Made by a program: the position numbers and the translations under genes
The notes under the pieces: model-generated
Told to the model about the DNA's origin: nothing
The model's database searches: none
The model's input: the letters and a program-made list of their open reading frames with translations, nothing else
Assembly (NCBI RefSeq): GCF_016741875.1
Contig: NZ_JAERRF010000015.1
Span: 1-64,000, forward strand
DNA length: 64,000 bases
Direction of reading: 5' to 3'
DNA from: Streptomyces coffeae
GTDB taxonomy: Bacteria > Actinomycetota > Actinomycetes > Streptomycetales > Streptomycetaceae
Part shown: one piece after another, positions 44,801-53,081 of the stretch
How positions within the stretch are numbered: position 1 is the stretch's first letter
How the letters are laid out: every line of letters begins with the position of its first letter

Positions 44801-45247
44801 GCGGCGCTGCCCGGGGCGGCGGTGGCACACTTCGCCTGTCATGCGGGCAGTGATCCGGCCAATCCGGCCGCCGGCCATCTGCTGCTCCACGACGGGCCGT
44901 TGAGCCTGACCGCCATCAGCGCGCTGCAACTGGACGGGGCGGAGCTGGCGTATCTCTCGGCGTGCGGCACGGCGCGCGGCGGCGCCCGGCTGGCGGACGA
45001 GGCGATCCATGTGGCCTCCGCCTTCCAGCTGGCCGGGTACGCGCAGGCGGTCGCGACCCTGTGGGAGATCGGCGACGAGGTGGCGGCCGAGGTGGCCGCC
45101 GGTTTCCACGGTGCGCTGGACGGCGCGCTGGACGCCCCGGACCGGCTGCCCGGGGCGCTGGCCCTGCATACGGTGACCCGGCGGATGCGGGAGGCGCGGC
45201 CCGGTGAGCCATGGAGCTGGGCGGCTTTGCTGCACGCCGGAGCGTAG
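41849..45247 (+). CDS. TPR-containing CHAT-domain protease
   Basis: 1132 residues. Helical TPR-like repeats fill about 1-800 (for example LVLCNLGYALVLNDLLAHQ, LLGESVELLRTAVATATEVDENL). A C-terminal caspase-HetF-associated-with-TPR (CHAT) protease domain follows, with catalytic His998 (AHFACHAG) and Cys1039 (YLSACGTARG) plus the WSPTGPLNSLPLHAAG and SYTPTLRALLHSR motifs. CHAT proteases are common effectors in bacterial conflict and cell-death systems. ATG 41849 follows AAGGGGGAA. It is the last gene of the co-directional block, 50 bases after the membrane-protein gene. Confidence 0.93.
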   Translation: MRDRLLAAVQSRLDLAVRSGDLSGAHAPQAGEEADALLAFLATPRGVDAQVLYTAGLLHWFRSALPEEEGRESWALAVVLLMPFYMSQVEALPDAVRASFTRGLSPSVRPAGQELVRAHAEAMGNLGMLLVMRLVRQRERQAGRVGARLLRDAERALPPGHPSRPLVLCNLGYALVLNDLLAHQGEDPPPMPELETAIALLREAFATTPRAHLNHARCANGLALALRCQAMLTRDRPLLGESVELLRTAVATATEVDENLPQMHADLGAGLLMWAESGAERPGDVDTALLDEAIAQLEQAVAGLPDGSEEQARAMEGFMRATMLRAPSRVWEKHDPQTRKHLEVMDGLVSSMVPRQGSDGAEDSGNSRHPMAVVAKLLGMVSGGGDSRSAQLMDFATTLMRYPDEAGMAEVHIKAMETLEAQFSHLPPGEREEALREYLEGAEETPSPAFGPADTTDLDALLEIHERVLREVPEDHRDRVLLAFSRHALLLVRHQYGGEEMSRDAWVAGLAELAPMMTEAEGGLPAMMARMGLDPDHMESFVMLAYAQQSPFEALARTGDAIRQGRRRLATLPVDDPAYAQAQKALAHALFDHYQLDHDETVYQEASELARRVLDTLPAADPYLPFLLMPWGSAVSSRLQHSALTQGARAAEGDQPSSGVARLASNSAADALGYRDAPGALEALEDGRAHLLSNALNARRELDHLRRTDAALAARLVELRERVQALQARGAYGRLPRQEDMAEYRDLAGQWKELMDRLLELPGFERFLLPLPLGLPDLLPAAAEGPVVSVNVNPRRCDALVLRPDGLVPVALPELRAGELIEQADAFHEAIAVLTHGGDGLLTGQARQVVGETLGWLWDVLAEPVLDALGLTGPPPPGGPWPRLWWSPTGPLNSLPLHAAGHHSRPGDSVLDRAVSSYTPTLRALLHSRAQAVAARRATLAVAMPTTPGHAPLPRTVDEAGALTARMAGAVPLVGSAATREAVLAALPGAAVAHFACHAGSDPANPAAGHLLLHDGPLSLTAISALQLDGAELAYLSACGTARGGARLADEAIHVASAFQLAGYAQAVATLWEIGDEVAAEVAAGFHGALDGALDAPDRLPGALALHTVTRRMREARPGEPWSWAALLHAGA

Positions 45248-45303
45248 CGGCGGGGCGCGCGGACCCGGGCCGGACCGGGTGGGCCACTGTCGATCCGACA
45301 CCG

Positions 45304-45315
45304 ATCCGATCGGAT
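45304..45315. promoter_or_regulatory. Palindrome in the gap before the SpoIIE phosphatase gene
   Basis: ATCCGATCGGAT (45304-45315) is a perfect 12-bp palindrome. A CGATCCGA stretch lies just upstream of it. It sits in the 168-base gap between the CHAT gene and the phosphatase gene, in an AT-richer patch, so it is a candidate operator. Confidence 0.35.
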
Positions 45316-45415
45316 ATTTCGTCTTTCATCTACCTATAACCGGGAACATGGAGGAGAGAGCACAACGCGGGCATGCGCTGGACAGCCCCGCGCGCCCGCG
45401 GCCGGAGGTGAGCGC

Positions 45416-47995
45416 ATGGCCGGGCAGATCCCCCTGGACGAGGCCGCTGCCGCCCGACTGCGTCTGATCGTCAAGGCCGGTGCGGAGCTGCACGGCGCCG
45501 AGCGGCTGAGCTTTCTGCTCGAGCATGCGGTGACGGAGTCCGGCGGTCTGGGCGGCATGGTGCATCTGCGCGGCCCGGACCGCCGGGAGCTGCTGCTCAC
45601 GGCGGCACACGGGCTGGTGCGCACGGTCGCCGGGGGCTGGGCGGAGATCGCCGCCGACGGCACCACCGCCCCGGCCCGAGCGGTGGTCCGCGGCCGTCCG
45701 GTGTGGGCGGCCGCCCGGCCCGGTGAGAACGGCAGCGGCACCGTGCTGCCCGCCGGGACGGGACTGCTGGCGGTGCCGCTGATCGGGGCGGACGGCGCGG
45801 TGGCCGGTGCGCTGTCGGTGCTGACGGCCGCCGCCGAGGAGCCCGCCGCGGAGCGCAGGGCGGCCGTCGAGGAGCTCGCCGGGTGGACCGGGCCACGGCT
45901 GCCGGACCCGCGGGAGCATCCGCCCGAGCCGTGGCACGGGGACCCCGCCGAGCACCGGATCGCCCGGGATTCGGTCAGCCGGGCGCTGTGGCACATGAGC
46001 GACGCGTTCTTCGCGGTCGACGCCCAGTGGCGGATCACCTTCGTCAATGTGGAGGCGGAGCGGCTGCTCGGCGCCTCGCACGCACTGCTGGGCCGGACCC
46101 TGTGGGAGACCTTCACCCGGCTGGGCATCGACACCGTCGTGCCGGGTCTCCCGGCGCGCTACCGCCGGGCCGCCGAGGGCGGCGCCCCGGCCGGGTTCGA
46201 GGTGCGCTGGCCCACCAACCAGCGCTGGTACTACATGCGACTGGTCCCGGTGCCGGACGGGCTCGCGGTCTACGCGGCCGACATCACCGAGAGCCGGGCG
46301 CGGGAGGAGGAGCGCGCCGCCACCGAGCGCGCCGCGGCCGAGCGCAGTGCCCGGATCGGCGAGCTGACCGGCGCACTGGCCCAGGCACTGACGATGCGGG
46401 ATGTGGTGAAGGCGGTCGCCGACCGGGTGCTGCCGCCGTTCGGGGCCTCGGGGTTCGTCGTCCACCTCATCGCGGGAGACGTGGTCCAAGTGGCGGGAGG
46501 GGTGGGCTATCCGCAGACGTTCCTGGAGGCGATGGACGGATCCCCGATCGGCGACGAGCTCTCGCCGATCTGGGAGGTGTGTCACACCCGGGCGCCGATC
46601 TTCATCGACTCGGTCGACGAGTTCAACCGGCGCTACCCCACCCAGGCCAACCGCCCGCTCGCGGCCCGCAAGGCGGCCTGGGCCTTTCTGCCGCTGGTCG
46701 TCTCCGGCCGGGACATCGGGTGTTCGGTGATCTCCTTCGCCGAACCGCGCCATCTCAACGGTGAGGAGCGCGCCCTGCTCAGCGCGCTCAGCGGGCTGAT
46801 GGCGCAGGCCATCGAGCGGGCCCGGCTGTACGACAGGGAGCACACCCGGGCCAAGGAGCTCCAGCGCGGGCTGCTGCCGCGCACCCTGCCACCGGCCCAC
46901 GCGGTCACCACCGCCGCCCGTTATCTGCCCGCGAGCGAAGGTGTCGAGGTCGGTGGCGACTGGTACGACGTGATTCCGCTGTCCGGCGCCCGGGTGGCGC
47001 TGGTGATCGGCGATGTGATGGGCCACGGGCTGTCCGAGGCGGCCACCATGGGGCGGCTGCGCACGGCCGTGCACACGCTCGCGGATCTGGAGTTTCCGCC
47101 CGCCGAGCTGCTCACCCGGCTCAACGACCTGGTGAGCGACCTCGGGGACAGTTTCTACGCCACCTGTCTGTACGCGGTGTACGACCCGGTCACCGCCACC
47201 TGCGCCTATGCCCGGGCCGGGCATCCGCCACCGGCCGTGGTCCGCCCCGGGGAGCCGGTGCGGTTCCCCGGCCACGCCCCGGATCCACCGCTGGGCGCGG
47301 CCCGGCCGCCGTTCGAGACCACCGAGGTCTCGCTGCCCGAGGGCAGTCTGCTGGTGCTGTTCACCGACGGTCTGGTGGAGTCGGCCGCGCGGGACATGGA
47401 CCAGGGGATGGAGCATCTGGCGCGGACCCTGACCGCCGCCGTCTCCGGCCCGGACTCAGGCCCGGACTCCGGCCCGGGGGCGCGGCACGTCCGGCGGGAC
47501 CGGGTGCGCGGCGACAGCGCGTCGCTGGAGCGGCTGTGCGACGAGGTACTGGCCACGCTGGTGCCGGAGCAGGGCACGGCGGACGACGCGGCGCTGCTGA
47601 TCGCGCGTACCCACGCCATCGCCCCGGAGGACATCGCCGGCTGGCCGCTCCCACCGGGGCCGGTCGCCGCGAGCGAGGCGCGCGACCATGTCCGGGAGCA
47701 GCTGCGGCGCTGGGGTCTTGCGCCGCTGACCAGCACCGCTGAGCTGCTGGTCAGTGAGCTGGTGGCGAATGCGATCCGGCACGGCAGAGGTCCGGTGGAG
47801 CTGCGGCTGCTGCGTGGCGAGGGGCTGATCTGCGAAGTGTCCGACGGCAGTCTGACCACCCCGCGGATCCGCCATGCCTCGGCGACCGACGAGGGCGGGC
47901 GCGGTCTCCAGCTGGTCTCGGCCCTCTCCCATCGCTGGGGCACCCGCTACACGGCGGCGGGCAAATGCATCTGGACCGAGCAGCGGGTGCCGTGA
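45416..47995 (+). CDS. GAF-PAS-GAF-SpoIIE phosphatase with C-terminal HATPase anti-sigma kinase domain
   Basis: 859 residues with five domains in order: GAF (about 10-150), PAS (about 185-290, SDAFFAVDAQWRITFVNVEAERLLG), GAF (about 310-475), PP2C/SpoIIE phosphatase (about 490-735; GVEVGGDWYDVIPL, VIGDVMGHGLSEAATM, LVLFTDGLVES) and an RsbW-like ATPase (TSTAELLVSELVANAIRHG to GGRGLQLVSAL). Such proteins act in partner-switching control of sigma factors. It may be a separate unit, though it shares direction with the CHAT operon. Confidence 0.93.
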   Translation: MAGQIPLDEAAAARLRLIVKAGAELHGAERLSFLLEHAVTESGGLGGMVHLRGPDRRELLLTAAHGLVRTVAGGWAEIAADGTTAPARAVVRGRPVWAAARPGENGSGTVLPAGTGLLAVPLIGADGAVAGALSVLTAAAEEPAAERRAAVEELAGWTGPRLPDPREHPPEPWHGDPAEHRIARDSVSRALWHMSDAFFAVDAQWRITFVNVEAERLLGASHALLGRTLWETFTRLGIDTVVPGLPARYRRAAEGGAPAGFEVRWPTNQRWYYMRLVPVPDGLAVYAADITESRAREEERAATERAAAERSARIGELTGALAQALTMRDVVKAVADRVLPPFGASGFVVHLIAGDVVQVAGGVGYPQTFLEAMDGSPIGDELSPIWEVCHTRAPIFIDSVDEFNRRYPTQANRPLAARKAAWAFLPLVVSGRDIGCSVISFAEPRHLNGEERALLSALSGLMAQAIERARLYDREHTRAKELQRGLLPRTLPPAHAVTTAARYLPASEGVEVGGDWYDVIPLSGARVALVIGDVMGHGLSEAATMGRLRTAVHTLADLEFPPAELLTRLNDLVSDLGDSFYATCLYAVYDPVTATCAYARAGHPPPAVVRPGEPVRFPGHAPDPPLGAARPPFETTEVSLPEGSLLVLFTDGLVESAARDMDQGMEHLARTLTAAVSGPDSGPDSGPGARHVRRDRVRGDSASLERLCDEVLATLVPEQGTADDAALLIARTHAIAPEDIAGWPLPPGPVAASEARDHVREQLRRWGLAPLTSTAELLVSELVANAIRHGRGPVELRLLRGEGLICEVSDGSLTTPRIRHASATDEGGRGLQLVSALSHRWGTRYTAAGKCIWTEQRVP

Positions 47996-48008
47996 CACCC
48001 GCGGGAGC

Positions 48009-48383
48009 TCAGACCGCGCGGCGGACCGGACCGATGTCGTCGAGGTGCTCCTCGACCCAGCCGCGCAGTTGCCCCAGCGGTTCGGAGACACTGCGCCCGA
48101 GCGCGGTCAGCTCGTACTCGACATGCGGCGGGACGGCCGGATAGACGGTGCGGTCCACGAAGCCGCCGTCCTCCAGCCGGCGCAGCGTCTGGGTGAGCAC
48201 CTTGGGGCTCACCCCCTGCAACCGCCGCTGGAGCACTCCGAACCGCTGCGGCCCGTCCTCCATCGCGCCGATCGCCAGCGCGGACCACTTGTTGGCGAGC
48301 AGGTCGAGCACCTCGCGGCAGGGGCACTGGGCAGCGTAGACATCATGCAGATCATGACGGCCCGAGTCACAGGTGGTGGCCAT
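48009..48383 (-). CDS. HxlR-family transcriptional regulator
   Basis: 124 residues of winged-helix MarR/HxlR type: CPCREVLDLLANKWSALAIGAMEDGPQRFGVLQRRLQGVSPKVLTQTLRRLEDGGFVDRTVYPAVPPHVEYELTALG in the family order. The N-terminal cysteine (CPCREV) is the redox-sensing position in YodB/HypR-like members. It is divergent from the NADPH:quinone-type oxidoreductase and likely represses it until quinones or aldehydes appear. Confidence 0.92.
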   Translation of the reverse strand: MATTCDSGRHDLHDVYAAQCPCREVLDLLANKWSALAIGAMEDGPQRFGVLQRRLQGVSPKVLTQTLRRLEDGGFVDRTVYPAVPPHVEYELTALGRSVSEPLGQLRGWVEEHLDDIGPVRRAV

Positions 48384-48535
48384 GGGAACGCTCCTGACGC
48401 AGCACTGACGTGGATACTTCCCAAACGATAGCAGTAGCCCTTGCAGGTAACTACGGTCCGCTGGGTAGCTTCGGGTCCCTGTTCACGACGTCGCTCACGA
48501 CGTCCGAGATGTCCGTTGATCCCCGAGGAGGACCC

Positions 48536-49507
48536 GTGTCCGCATCACCTTCCATGCGTGCCATCAGCCAGGACGAGTTCGGCGGCCCGGAGGTGCTGCA
48601 TCGGGTGGAGGTGCCCCGGCCCGAACCACTGCCCACCGAAGTGCTGGTGCGCGTCGTGGCCACGGGGGTGAACCCGGTGGACCACAAGACCCGGGCCGGC
48701 GGCGGTATGGCCGGGGTCCTCGGCGATCCGCCGTTCATCCTCGGCTGGGACGTCTCCGGTGTGGTCGAGGAGACCGGCTTCGGAGTGCACACCCTGTCGC
48801 CGGGGGACGAGGTGTACGGCATGCCGTGGTTCCCGCGGGCCGCCGGCGGCTATGCCGAGTACGTCACCGCCCCGTCCCGGCAGTTCGCCCGCAAGCCGAA
48901 GAGCCTGGGCCATGAGCAGGCCGCCGCGGTGCCACTGGCCGCGCTGACCGCGTGGCAGATCCTCACCGACACCGCCGGTGTGCGGTCCGGTGAGCGGGTG
49001 CTGATCCACGCGGCGGCGGGCGGTGTCGGCCACTTCGCGGTCCAGTTCGCCAAGCATCTGGGCGCCCATGTGATCGGCACCGCACGCGCCGCCAAGCACG
49101 ACTGGCTGCGCGGGCTGGGCGCCGATGAGCTGGTCGACTACACCGCCGCGCGGTTCGAGGAGGCGGTGCGCGAGGTCGATGTGGTCGTCGACCTGATCGG
49201 TGACGGCGTCGACAGCACCAGCACCCGTTCGCTGGAGACGCTGCGCCCCGGCGGCCGGATCGTGGCGGTGCCCTCGGGGGTCTCCCCCGAGCTGATCGAG
49301 CGCGCCGAAGCCCGCGGCTTCCGCGCCTTCCCGTACCTGGTGGAGCCGGACGGCTCCGCGCTCACCCGGATCGCCGGGCTGATCGACGCCGGTGCGGTGG
49401 CCGTCGAGGTCGAGGACGTCCTGCCGCTGGAGCGGGCCGCCGACGCGCACCGGCGGCTGGAGGAGGGCCGCACCCGCGGCAAGCTGGTGCTGCGGGTGGC
49501 GGACTGA
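48536..49507 (+). CDS. NADP-dependent zinc-type oxidoreductase (quinone oxidoreductase family)
   Basis: 323 residues: GroES-like N-terminal domain (VRVVATGVNPVDHKTRAGGG), a LGWDVSGVVEETG linker, and the nucleotide motif LIHAAAGGVGHFAVQFAKHLGAHVIGTA. The C-terminus RGKLVLRVAD is typical. No zinc ligands are present, as in QOR-type enzymes. GTG 48536 is five bases after GAGGAGG. Control by the divergent HxlR regulator suggests a quinone or electrophile detoxification role. Confidence 0.9.
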   Translation: MSASPSMRAISQDEFGGPEVLHRVEVPRPEPLPTEVLVRVVATGVNPVDHKTRAGGGMAGVLGDPPFILGWDVSGVVEETGFGVHTLSPGDEVYGMPWFPRAAGGYAEYVTAPSRQFARKPKSLGHEQAAAVPLAALTAWQILTDTAGVRSGERVLIHAAAGGVGHFAVQFAKHLGAHVIGTARAAKHDWLRGLGADELVDYTAARFEEAVREVDVVVDLIGDGVDSTSTRSLETLRPGGRIVAVPSGVSPELIERAEARGFRAFPYLVEPDGSALTRIAGLIDAGAVAVEVEDVLPLERAADAHRRLEEGRTRGKLVLRVAD

Positions 49508-49738
49508 CACTCCTGCCCCGGGCACGGACGGAGGCCCGGCTCGGCTGGGGGGAGATTGCCGGACCTCCGCCGTCGGACGTTCCGTCAAGGGGCGAGGAAC
49601 GCCACGGGAACCGCCTTCCTTGTCGGCCGGGAAGCGGTTCCGACCCCTGTCTATCCGCACGTCGCGCATCCCGGCAATGATCACTTCAGGAAGTTGCCAG
49701 GCCGCCGCCGACCGCGGCCGGGGGTGCCGGGGATGGCC

Positions 49739-50626
49739 TCAAACGGCCCAGGCCCCCCGCGCCGCCGCCGCGCGGGCAAAGCCGGTGAAGTCCCGGGGCG
49801 CACGGCCCAGGGCCTGCTGGACCCCGTCGGCCAGATGGGCGTTGCGCCCGTCCAGCAGGGTGGCGAACAGCTCGGTCAGAAACGCCACCAGCTCCCCCGG
49901 CAGCCCGTGTTCCGCCAGCGCCGCCCCGTACTCCTCGGCGGAGACGGGCACATAGCGCACCGCGCGGCCGGTGGCGGCCGTGAGCTCCGCCGCCGCCTCG
50001 GCGAAGGTCAGCAGCCGGCCCCCGGTGACCTCGTAGACCCGGCCCGCATGGCCATCCCGGGTCAGGGCCACGGCCGCGACCTCGGCGATGTCCTCGGCGT
50101 CCACGAACGGCTCCTTGACGTCCCCGGCCGGAAAGACGATCTCTCCGCCGAGCACCCCGTCCCTCAGTACGCCCTCGTCGAAGTTCTGGAAGAACCAACT
50201 CGCCCGGATGACGGTCCACTCGGCACCGGGCACCGCCACCGCCCGCTCGGCGGGCAGCGCCGCGTCCTCGCCGCGGGCCGACAGCAGCACCAGCCGCCGT
50301 ACCCCGCCCGCGACGGCCTCCTCGGCGAAGGCCCGGATGACGGCGGCGGCCCCCGGGGCGCCGATGTCCGGGTAGTAGGCGAGGTAGGCGGCGGCCGCAC
50401 CGCGCAGCGCGGGTGCCCAGGTGGCGCGGTCCTCCCAGTCGAAGCGCACCTCGCCGGAGCGGGAGCCGATCCGCACCGGCACTCCGGAGCGGCTCAGCGC
50501 CCGCGCCACCCGGCGGCCGGTCTTACCGGTGCCGCCGAGTACCAGCACGGGCCCGCTGACGGCCGCGGTGCTCTGCGTCTCATCGCTCTGCGTCTCATCG
50601 CTCTGCAGGTCGCTGCTCTGTGTCAT
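49739..50626 (-). CDS. NmrA-like NAD(P)H-binding reductase
   Basis: 295 residues: GPVLVLGGTGKTGRRVARAL at the Rossmann start, RRLVLLSARGEDAALPAERAV, and the ASWFFQNFDEGVLRDGVLGGEI segment typical of NmrA/TrxB-type atypical SDRs. The N-terminal tail contains two exact copies of SDETQ encoded by a 15-base tandem repeat. Start ATG 50626 is chosen because the frame upstream overlaps the divergent AraC control region. Confidence 0.86.
   Translation of the reverse strand: MTQSSDLQSDETQSDETQSTAAVSGPVLVLGGTGKTGRRVARALSRSGVPVRIGSRSGEVRFDWEDRATWAPALRGAAAAYLAYYPDIGAPGAAAVIRAFAEEAVAGGVRRLVLLSARGEDAALPAERAVAVPGAEWTVIRASWFFQNFDEGVLRDGVLGGEIVFPAGDVKEPFVDAEDIAEVAAVALTRDGHAGRVYEVTGGRLLTFAEAAAELTAATGRAVRYVPVSAEEYGAALAEHGLPGELVAFLTELFATLLDGRNAHLADGVQQALGRAPRDFTGFARAAAARGAWAV
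50571..50600. repeat. 15-bp tandem repeat inside the NmrA-like gene
   Basis: CTCTGCGTCTCATCG occurs twice in immediate tandem (50571-50585, 50586-50600), followed by a partial third copy. It lies in the coding N-terminal tail, so copy-number change keeps the reading frame and alters only tail length. Confidence 0.85.
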
Positions 50627-50707
50627 ACGGACAGTCAACTGCCGCCACGTGAGACGGACCATGGCTCTCAAGCTCAACTCCATACGTCAACGTCTACGCT
50701 TGCGGCC

Positions 50708-51658
50708 ATGGACGCACTGGCGAGTCTGCTCGACGGACCACGGGCCCGGGGGGCCTTTCTGCTCCGGGCGGTGATGGAGCCGCCCTGGTCCGTGCGGATC
50801 GAGGACCGCGCCCCGCTGTGTGTGATGACCATGGCGCGCGGCGAGGCATGGGTGGTGCCGGAGACCGGGTCGGCGCTGCGGCTGCGCCCCGGTGACGTGG
50901 CGATCGCGCGCGGCCCGGACCCGTACACGGTCGCCGACGATCCGGCCACCGCACCGCAGGCGTGGATCCTGCCCGGTGAGGTGTGCCGTACGGCCGAGGG
51001 CGAGGACCTGGCCGAGACGATGGCGCTCGGCGTCCGTACCTGGGGCAACAGCCCGGACGGCTCGACCACCATGCTCATCGGCAGCTATCTGCTGGAGGGG
51101 GAGATCAGCGGGCGGCTGCCGGCCGCGCTGCCCCCGCTGCTGGTGGTGCCCGGGGAGCAGTGGGACTGCCCGCTGATGCCCTGGCTGGCGGAGGAGATCG
51201 TCAAGGATGAGCCGGGGCAGGAGGCGGTCCTGGACCGGCTGCTCGACCTGCTGCTGATCTCGGTGCTGCGGGCCTGGTTCTCCCGGCCTGAGGCCGAGAC
51301 CCCGGCCTGGTACCGGGCGTTGGGCGATCCGGTGGTAGGCCCCGCGCTGCGGCTGTTGCAGAACCATCCGGCATACCCGTGGACGGTGGCCGGGCTCGCC
51401 GCCAGGACGGGCATCTCCCGCGCCGCGCTCGCCCGCCGCTTCACCACGCTGGTGGGCGAGCCGCCGATGGCGTATCTGACCGGGTGGCGGCTGGCGCTCG
51501 CCGCCGATCTGCTGCGGGAGCCGGACGCCACCCTCGGCTCGGTGGCCCGGCAGGTCGGCTACGGCAGCGCCTTCGCGCTCAGCGCCGCCTTCAAACGCGA
51601 ACGGGGCGTCAGCCCGCGGGAGCACCGCGCTCTCCACGCTGCGGCATCCGCAGGCTGA
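50708..51658 (+). CDS. AraC-family transcriptional regulator with cupin sensor
   Basis: 316 residues: N-terminal cupin (PPWSVRIEDRAPLCVMTMARGEAWVVPETG) and C-terminal double helix-turn-helix (WTVAGLAARTGISRAALARRFTTLVGEPPMAYLTGWRLALAADLLREPDATLGSVARQVGYGS in family order, ending FKRERGVSPREHR). It is divergent from the NmrA-like reductase, its probable target. The last 50 bases overlap the 3' end of the convergent glycosyltransferase gene. Confidence 0.92.
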   Translation: MDALASLLDGPRARGAFLLRAVMEPPWSVRIEDRAPLCVMTMARGEAWVVPETGSALRLRPGDVAIARGPDPYTVADDPATAPQAWILPGEVCRTAEGEDLAETMALGVRTWGNSPDGSTTMLIGSYLLEGEISGRLPAALPPLLVVPGEQWDCPLMPWLAEEIVKDEPGQEAVLDRLLDLLLISVLRAWFSRPEAETPAWYRALGDPVVGPALRLLQNHPAYPWTVAGLAARTGISRAALARRFTTLVGEPPMAYLTGWRLALAADLLREPDATLGSVARQVGYGSAFALSAAFKRERGVSPREHRALHAAASAG

Positions 51659-52808
51659 TCGGCGGCACCCGCAGACAGCCGTCCGGGCCGCAGGTGGTGG
51701 TGCGGTCGTAGAGGTCCATCAGCCGCCGTGCGCACCGGGCGATGTCATAGCGGTCGACCACGTCCGGCACCGGGAACCGCCGCGGGCCCGCCGCGGCGAG
51801 TTCCCGCAGGCCCTCGGTCAGGTCGGCCGCGCCGGGGCCGATCCGGCGGGCACCGGGCGCCGCGCCCTCGGGGAGTTCGTCCAGCGCCGGACAGACGGTG
51901 TGCAGCACCGGCAGCCCGGCGGCCAGCGCCTCCAGGGCGGCGAGGCCGAACGCCTCCTCGGCGGACGGCGAGACCAGCACATCCATGGCGGACAGCAGCC
52001 CGGGCAACCCCGCGGGCCGGTCGTCGGCCGGGGCCACCGCCCCGTCGCGCTCGCCCAGCAGCCGGACCCGTCCGGCCACCCCGAGCCGGGCCGCCAGGTC
52101 CTCCAGGGCGGCCCGCTCCGGGCCCTCGCCGACCAGCAGCAGCCGGGCGCCGGGCAGCTCGGCGACGGCCCGCAGCGCGGTGTCGAAGCGCTTGCCCGCG
52201 ACCAGCCGCCCCACCCCGCCCACCACAAAGGCCCGTTCGGGGATGCCGAGACGGGCGCGGGCGGCGGTGCGGGCGGCGGACGCGAAGCGGAAGTGGCGGG
52301 CGTCGATCCCGTTGGGCACCAGATGGATGCGCTGGTTGGGCACACCCCACTCGCGCAGCCGGTCGGCGACGGCGGCCGAGACCGCGACGGTCGCCGCGCC
52401 CAGCCGCTCGGTTGCCAGATAGCGGGTGCGGACGGCGGCGGTCAGCGGCCGGCCGTCGATCTGCCGCTCCCCCAGGGCGTGCTCGGTGGCGATCACCGCC
52501 CGGACCCCCGCCAGCCGGGCGGCGGTCCGGCCCAGCACACAGGCCCGGTACAGATGGGTGTGCACCACGTCGTAGCCGCCGGAGCGGATGGTGCGCACCA
52601 GCGAGGGCAGGGCACTCCATCCGGGCTCACCCCCGCCCGTGGGCAGATGGGTGACGGGAGTGCCGTCCGCGCGGATGCCGTGGGCGGTGGCACCGGGGCC
52701 GGTGAGGGCGACGACGTCACAGCGCACCGGCAAGTGGCGCAGCAGCAGCCTCAGTTGCTGCTCCGCGCCACCCGCGCCGAGGCGGGAGATGATGTGCAGA
52801 ACTCTCAT
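51609..52808 (-). CDS. Family 4 glycosyltransferase
   Basis: 399 residues of GT-B fold: MRVLHIISRLGAGGAEQQLRLLL at the N-terminus, DVVHTHLYRACVLGR, VGRLVAGKRFDTALRAVAEL and the E-x7-E motif SPSAEEAFGLAALEALAAGLPVLHT. The ribosome site is unclear: GGAGG abuts an earlier ATG (52826), while ATG 52808 begins the conserved sequence. It probably makes a surface or secreted polysaccharide together with the divergent GT2 gene. Confidence 0.88.
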   Translation of the reverse strand: MRVLHIISRLGAGGAEQQLRLLLRHLPVRCDVVALTGPGATAHGIRADGTPVTHLPTGGGEPGWSALPSLVRTIRSGGYDVVHTHLYRACVLGRTAARLAGVRAVIATEHALGERQIDGRPLTAAVRTRYLATERLGAATVAVSAAVADRLREWGVPNQRIHLVPNGIDARHFRFASAARTAARARLGIPERAFVVGGVGRLVAGKRFDTALRAVAELPGARLLLVGEGPERAALEDLAARLGVAGRVRLLGERDGAVAPADDRPAGLPGLLSAMDVLVSPSAEEAFGLAALEALAAGLPVLHTVCPALDELPEGAAPGARRIGPGAADLTEGLRELAAAGPRRFPVPDVVDRYDIARCARRLMDLYDRTTTCGPDGCLRVPPISLRMPQRGERGAPAG

Positions 52809-53081
52809 CGGACGGCCGCGCCCCATCCTCCGTATTCCGCGGACTCCATTCCCGGCCGACCCTGCCAGACAGCGAAATGTAAATCACGTAAGACGCGCGC
52901 TGATGGGCCGTCGGAGTGGATGTCTTTCGCACCGTCAACGGGGCACGCCGAAAATACGATGTCCACAGTTCCGCTCCATGGGATTGTTACCTTCTCATCT
53001 CGCGCGATGACATGAAGAATGTGGTGCGTCCGGGTCATCGCGGCGCGTTCCCTTCCACAGAGCCCCCGCGGGAGTGCCCAG

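Noticed and set aside
40445..45301. A 1,618-codon open frame on the minus strand
   Set aside because: It is antisense to the CHAT, membrane and small-protein genes, has His/Gln/Arg-rich low-quality sequence, no family motif, and exists only because high GC removes stops.
51609..51658. 50-base overlap of convergent AraC and glycosyltransferase genes as a regulatory feature
   Set aside because: Both family domains end before the overlap; short convergent tail overlaps are common and give no further signal here.
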